Below, piece by piece: positions 4,983-7,506 of a DNA stretch of 7,506 nucleotides. Made by a program: the position numbers and the translations under genes. The DNA comes from JBOGXF01 sp050694275 (GTDB lineage Bacteria > Actinomycetota > CADDZG01 > WHSQ01). The first letter of the stretch is position 1. Each line of letters opens with the position of its first letter. The notes under the pieces are model-generated. The model ran no database searches. It saw only the letters and a list, made by a program, of their open reading frames with translations, and had not been told where the DNA came from. The stretch lies in NCBI GenBank assembly GCA_050694275.1, contig JBOGXF010000078.1:1-7506 (forward strand). Reading direction: 5' to 3'.

Positions 4983-5262
4983 GGAAGCGCAGGCCTGGAC
5001 CGCAATCGGGCTCTTGGCGGCGACCCTTGTGGGTTCGCTGTTCTACCTCGGCAACCGCATCGACCGCCAAGGGGATCGCATCGACGCCCAAGGGCTGAGG
5101 ACCGACTCTCGGATCGATGCGCTCGCCGCGGAAATCCGTGCCCAGGGCGCCCGCATCGACGCCCAGGGGGTCCGGATCGAGGACCAGGGCCGGCAGCTTG
5201 CCGACCGCATCTACGAGCTCGCGGTGAAGCTCGACGACCATCTGCGCCGCCACGCGAGCTGA
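4981..5262 (+). CDS. N-terminally anchored small coiled-coil protein, HLRRHAS tail (paralogue 2)
   Basis: The 93-residue protein has a membrane helix at about 4-24 and then a long regular helix built of seven-residue units such as RIDRQGD, RIDAQGL, ARIDAQG and VRIEDQG (about 26-72). It ends in the tail DDHLRRHAS. Head (AWTAIGL) and tail match the gene at 4539, which also fixes the ATG at 4981 as the start. No ribosome site precedes the ATG. TAGCGT (4966-4971) is at the right distance to be a -10 for a transcript beginning at the ATG, so leaderless translation is plausible. It is probably a self-associating single-pass membrane protein of unknown function. The VOC gene starts 14 bases after its stop, suggesting one transcript. 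Confidence 0.75.
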   Translation: MEAQAWTAIGLLAATLVGSLFYLGNRIDRQGDRIDAQGLRTDSRIDALAAEIRAQGARIDAQGVRIEDQGRQLADRIYELAVKLDDHLRRHAS

Positions 5263-5276
5263 CCCGCTGCACTGCC

Positions 5277-5654
5277 GTGGACGACCGTATCGACTACGTC
5301 ATCCTGTACGTCTCGGACCTCGAGGGCGCGATCGCGTTCTACCGCGACGTGATCGGGCTCCCCTTCAAGTTCTCCGAGCACGGCTACGCCGAGTTCGCCA
5401 CGACGAACATGAAGTTCGCGCTGCTCGAGAGGGCGCGCGCCGGCGAGCTCATCGGCCGCGAGCCCGGCGGCACCTTCGCGGCCGAGATCCTCATCGTCGT
5501 GGACGACGTCGACGCCGAAGCCGCACGGCTTCGCGCCATCAATGCCGACATCCTGTCCGGGCCCGAGGACCGGCCCTGGGGACACCGCACGCTGCACGTC
5601 GCCGGGCCCGACGGCCACGTCGTCGAGCTCGCCCAAGAGATCCCCCGGGTGTGA
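5277..5654 (+). CDS. VOC-superfamily (glyoxalase/bleomycin-resistance fold) protein
   Basis: The 125-residue, two-module protein is typical of single-domain VOC proteins. The first beta-alpha-beta-beta module is RIDYVILYVSDLEGAIAFYRDVIGLPF (4-30) leading to EFATTNMKFALLER. The second contains AAEILIVVDDVDAEAARLRA (68-87), GPEDRPWGHRTLHVAGPDGHVVELAQ (95-120). The conserved final glutamate of the fold is E117, a usual metal ligand. The histidine expected in the first strand of true glyoxalase I is replaced by Tyr7/Val8, so the substrate cannot be named. The GTG at 5277 is the only start consistent with the fold, since upstream in-frame sequence is unrelated. It has no ribosome site and is probably coupled to the preceding gene, whose stop is 14 bases away. 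Likely a metal-dependent lyase, dioxygenase or small-molecule binding protein. Confidence 0.88.
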   Translation: MDDRIDYVILYVSDLEGAIAFYRDVIGLPFKFSEHGYAEFATTNMKFALLERARAGELIGREPGGTFAAEILIVVDDVDAEAARLRAINADILSGPEDRPWGHRTLHVAGPDGHVVELAQEIPRV

Positions 5655-5692
5655 AGCGCGTCCTTCGTCACCGCAGATAGCCTCGACCGGTA

Positions 5693-5719
5693 CTACACGT
5701 TGCGTGTCGCAGCGTGTAG
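5693..5719. promoter_or_regulatory. Candidate operator of the toxin-antitoxin operon
   Basis: CTACACGTTGCG (5693-5704) and CGCAGCGTGTAG (5708-5719) are 12-base arms matching at 11 positions, around TGT. The right arm overlaps TAGACT (5717-5722), a possible -10 placed so that transcription would begin at or next to the ATG at 5729. RHH antitoxins usually bind such palindromes to repress their own operon, so self-control is the natural reading. The repeat is seen; the binding is inferred. Confidence 0.7.
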
Positions 5720-5728
5720 ACTGAAGAC

Positions 5729-5986
5729 ATGGAGTCTCCGACCAGGCGTCTCAACGTCACACTGGACACAGAGCGGGCGTCGAAGCTGTCGCAGCTGGCT
5801 GCTCGCGTCCACGTCAACGAAGGCACCCTTGCCAGATCATTGCTCTCCAGCGCGATCGATGACGCGGACCCGGATCCAAGCAACGTCGTGGACTTGCTGG
5901 ATGGAATCGGCGGCGCCTACGAGCGAGCACAGATCGGGCTCCGCCAAGCGGACGCCGGGGAAACGGTCCCGCTCGACGAGCTGTAG
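5729..5986 (+). CDS. Ribbon-helix-helix (CopG/ParD-like) antitoxin
   Basis: The 85-residue protein begins with a ribbon-helix-helix DNA-binding unit: strand RRLNVTLD (6-13), helix ERASKLSQLAARV (15-27), turn VNEG (29-32) and helix TLARSLLSSAID (33-44). The acidic remainder, PSNVVDLLDGIGGAYERAQIG and ADAGETVPLDEL, is typical of the flexible tail that wraps and neutralises the toxin. The ATG has no good ribosome site and lies seven bases after a -10-like TAGACT, so the message may be leaderless. The toxin gene begins three bases after its stop. The preceding inverted repeat (5693-5719) is the likely site where it represses transcription. No reliable gene symbol. Confidence 0.88.
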   Translation: MESPTRRLNVTLDTERASKLSQLAARVHVNEGTLARSLLSSAIDDADPDPSNVVDLLDGIGGAYERAQIGLRQADAGETVPLDEL

Positions 5987-5989
5987 CTC

Positions 5990-6280
5990 GTGACCCGAGT
6001 CGAGCTCGCGGCCGCGGCCGTCGAAGATCTCGACGCCCTGATCGCCACCCACAGCCTGCCCGGGGACACCCGGCAGCGGGTGCGGCGGTCGCTTGCGCAA
6101 CTCGAGCAGTTCCCGCGGCTCGGACCCGAACTGAGCGGTCGCTGGACGCGGATGCGCTTCATTCTCGGACCATGGCGGTGGATGCTCATCGTCTACAGCT
6201 TCGACGAATCAAAAGACCGTGCCGTGGTGGTCACCATTCAGGACTCGCGATCCTCGCGCGCCGCGGCGACCACGCGCTGA
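5990..6280 (+). CDS. ParE/RelE-family toxin
   Basis: The 96-residue protein has the compact ParE/RelE layout. An N-terminal strand with two helices (VELAAAAVEDLDALIATHSL and RQRVRRSLAQLEQFP) is followed by an antiparallel sheet, SGRWTRMRFILGPWRWMLIVY (49-69), and a final strand RAVVVTIQDSRS (77-88). The core pattern 'L..FP..G.el.G...R.i.g.wR.l..y' is complete, so the gene looks intact. It starts with GTG three bases after the antitoxin stop, so translation is coupled. Whether it acts on gyrase (ParE type) or as an mRNA nuclease (RelE type) cannot be settled from sequence by eye; the usual RelE catalytic residues are not obvious. Two hairpins follow the stop. Confidence 0.88.
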   Translation: MTRVELAAAAVEDLDALIATHSLPGDTRQRVRRSLAQLEQFPRLGPELSGRWTRMRFILGPWRWMLIVYSFDESKDRAVVVTIQDSRSSRAAATTR

Positions 6281-6318
6281 TCAGGCGGGGCGAGCGACTC
6301 GCCAGGCGCGGCCCTGAT
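6280..6318. terminator. Hairpin at the toxin stop codon
   Basis: GGCGAG (6289-6294) and CTCGCC (6298-6303) form a perfect stem around CGA. An outer pair, ATCAGG (6280-6285) with CCTGAT (6313-6318), encloses it. It begins at the last base of the toxin stop codon. There is no T-run, so it may mainly protect or end the toxin message. Confidence 0.45.
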
Positions 6319-6322
6319 GTCA

Positions 6323-6369
6323 CTCTGCGCAACATACGTGCCGCTTCCCGGCACCTCGGTTGCGCAGAG
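6323..6369. terminator. Nested perfect hairpin between convergent genes
   Basis: CTCTGCGCAAC (6323-6333) pairs perfectly with GTTGCGCAGAG (6359-6369). Inside it, GTGCCG (6338-6343) pairs with CGGCAC (6349-6354). It lies between the toxin (ends 6280, plus) and the Asp-box gene (stop at 6378, minus). A bidirectional terminator is the likely role although neither side has a T-run. Confidence 0.6.
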
Positions 6370-6377
6370 GGACGGAA

Positions 6378-7506
6378 TCAGTTGAGGCTCGGCCCCCCGA
6401 CCATCTCGCCGACGATGCCCATGTTCCCGATGTCCGCCTTGGTTGTGGTCGCGCACGTCAGCGTGCACGCGTCGACCATCGCGGTCCACGCGGTGCCATC
6501 GGGCCCGATCGTGACGTCGATGAAGTCGTAGACCGTGGTCCCGCACCGACCCGGCCCGCACTCCTGGCGCTTAAGCGGGTCCTTCGGGTGGTTGATCGAG
6601 CCGGTGTAGAAGAGCGGGTTCTTCTTGAGCGCGTCGGCGCTGATCGTGACGTAGCCGCTCCACGTCGTGTTCTTGTATCGGTCGTCACCGCCGCACGACG
6701 TGATCGCGGTGCACTCGTCCTCGGGTTCCTGGCCCGGACGGAACGGTGAGTTGAGGCTCCCCATGTAGGCCATCGCGACCTTGCCCACACCCCCGACGGC
6801 GATGCCCGGGAGGTTGGCCTCTTTGATGCCCGGGGGCCCGATCATCATCGGCTTGGTCCACTTCTTGCCGCCGTTGGTGCTGACCGCGAGGTACGGGAGG
6901 CGGTTTCTGGCGACCCAGGTGTAATAGATATTGCCCTTCTTGTCGGTCGCCACGCCGGCCTCGTGGTGGCTGATGCCGTTGTTGGCGACCTGGACCCGCT
7001 CCCACGTCGCGCCCTCGTCCCTGCTGATCCCGAGGTACGGCTGCCCGCAGTAGCCGCGCGGGAGATAGACGGTGCCGTCGCGACCGACGTGGCCGTGGGC
7101 GTGAAGGCCGCCGCAGAAGTTGTCCTCGCCCTCGCCCTCGGGGTCGTAGCCGGGAAAGGCCGGCGACCCCGTCGGCGCGAACGAGATGCCGCCGTCGAGC
7201 GAGCGGCTGCACGACGACGTCGCGACGTCGTTCCAGCAGTAGTACACGACGTTGTCGTAGGCGACCGTGGTGGTGATGGCGGGAGGACCGCTGAACAGCG
7301 TCTGGTGATCGTTCACGGGGCGGCCGCACGCGAGCGGGTTCGTGATCCACGAGTCGCCCCCGTCGTCGGTGAACGACAGATAGCTGCACGCGACGGTGAG
7401 GTCGATCGTGTAGACGCGCCCGGTGTCGGGGTCGACCCACGTGTACGGGTCGAACGACACGAGCTGGGCGTTGCGGGCGCCGGCGAACTGCGGGGAGACG
7501 ACCTCC
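6378..7506 (-). CDS. Asp-box (BNR/sialidase-like) beta-propeller protein, 5' end beyond window
   Basis: About 375 C-terminal residues are visible. The frame is open to the window end (reading VVSPQFAGARNAQLVSFD near 7500-7450), so the true start lies outside and the GTG at 7460 is internal. Numbered from that GTG, four Asp boxes (S/T-x-D/N-x-G-x-x-W/F) occur: TDDGGDSW (31-38), SLDGGISF (87-94), SRDEGATW (146-153) and STNGGKKW (194-201). They are 48-59 residues apart, the spacing of propeller blades. Twelve cysteines, an even number, point to disulfides and an exported protein. It belongs to the sialidase-like/exo-alpha-sialidase superfamily fold, but the sialidase arginine triad and FRIP motif are not evident in this part, so enzymatic activity is unproven. 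It converges on the toxin-antitoxin operon, with a nested hairpin between them. Confidence 0.85.
   Translation of the reverse strand, partial: EVVSPQFAGARNAQLVSFDPYTWVDPDTGRVYTIDLTVACSYLSFTDDGGDSWITNPLACGRPVNDHQTLFSGPPAITTTVAYDNVVYYCWNDVATSSCSRSLDGGISFAPTGSPAFPGYDPEGEGEDNFCGGLHAHGHVGRDGTVYLPRGYCGQPYLGISRDEGATWERVQVANNGISHHEAGVATDKKGNIYYTWVARNRLPYLAVSTNGGKKWTKPMMIGPPGIKEANLPGIAVGGVGKVAMAYMGSLNSPFRPGQEPEDECTAITSCGGDDRYKNTTWSGYVTISADALKKNPLFYTGSINHPKDPLKRQECGPGRCGTTVYDFIDVTIGPDGTAWTAMVDACTLTCATTTKADIGNMGIVGEMVGGPSLN

Noticed and set aside
4875..5276. N-terminal extension of the VOC protein
   Set aside because: The upstream in-frame residues are Arg/Pro-rich and overlap the well-supported coiled-coil gene at 4981-5262. 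The VOC fold starts right at the GTG at 5277.
6685..7440. 251-codon minus-strand frame in the Asp-box gene
   Set aside because: It is almost entirely Arg/His/Pro/Gly, the usual sign of a shifted frame in GC-rich DNA.
1..7506. CRISPR array or known defence system
   Set aside because: No regularly spaced repeat array is present. Uma2 alone, the IS and a toxin-antitoxin pair do not make up a recognised defence system.

Overview
The window is GC-rich, uses many GTG starts, and carries gene types typical of Actinomycetota. These include small membrane-anchored coiled-coil proteins with an 'EHLPPVGWADVAT' head, a Uma2-type protein, an ISAzo13-type insertion sequence, a VOC-fold enzyme, a RHH/ParE toxin-antitoxin pair, and two exported beta-propeller proteins. 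The phylum assignment is inferred from composition and protein style, because no rRNA or tRNA is present.

Left part (1-3220), rearranged accessory DNA. A partial minus-strand coiled-coil gene (1-123) and a full paralogue (981-1280) lie in direct repeat. They flank a plus-strand Uma2-family nuclease-fold gene (314-928). A 27-bp scrap of a third copy of the paralogue head lies at 951-977, just past the Uma2 stop. An ISAzo13-family element (1343-2609) sits about 60 bp upstream of the full paralogue. It has imperfect inverted ends and a TTA duplication, and its transposase is broken by what looks like a single-base deletion near 1882-1884. Beyond it, about 360 bp hold no convincing gene but do hold two inverted pairs of TGCACT half-sites and a large nested hairpin. 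A third, head-truncated coiled-coil paralogue (2990-3220) follows on the plus strand.

Middle part (3302-5654), more ordinary chromosomal genes. A minus-strand propeller lipoprotein (3302-4360) is divergent from a small membrane-anchored coiled-coil gene (4539-4766). The space between them contains a perfect 16-bp palindrome matching the CRP/GlxR consensus. A tail-anchored-looking small protein (4776-4982, minus) and a second N-anchored coiled-coil protein (4981-5262, plus) share overlapping start codons. The two N-anchored proteins end in the same residues, HLRRHAS. A VOC/glyoxalase-fold gene (5277-5654) follows closely.

Right part (5693-7506). A toxin-antitoxin operon (5729-5986 RHH antitoxin, 5990-6280 ParE/RelE toxin) is preceded by a 12-bp-arm inverted repeat that is a good candidate for its own operator. 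Two hairpins close the operon. The last gene, convergent and cut by the window end (6378-7506, minus), encodes a cysteine-rich secreted-looking propeller with four Asp-box (BNR) motifs.

The most distinctive feature is the set of five small proteins that pair one membrane helix with a coiled coil. Three have a C-terminal anchor and the EHLPPVGWADVAT head, and two have an N-terminal anchor and the HLRRHAS tail. Three head copies and one head scrap lie around the Uma2 gene and the IS. No known defence system or CRISPR array is visible.
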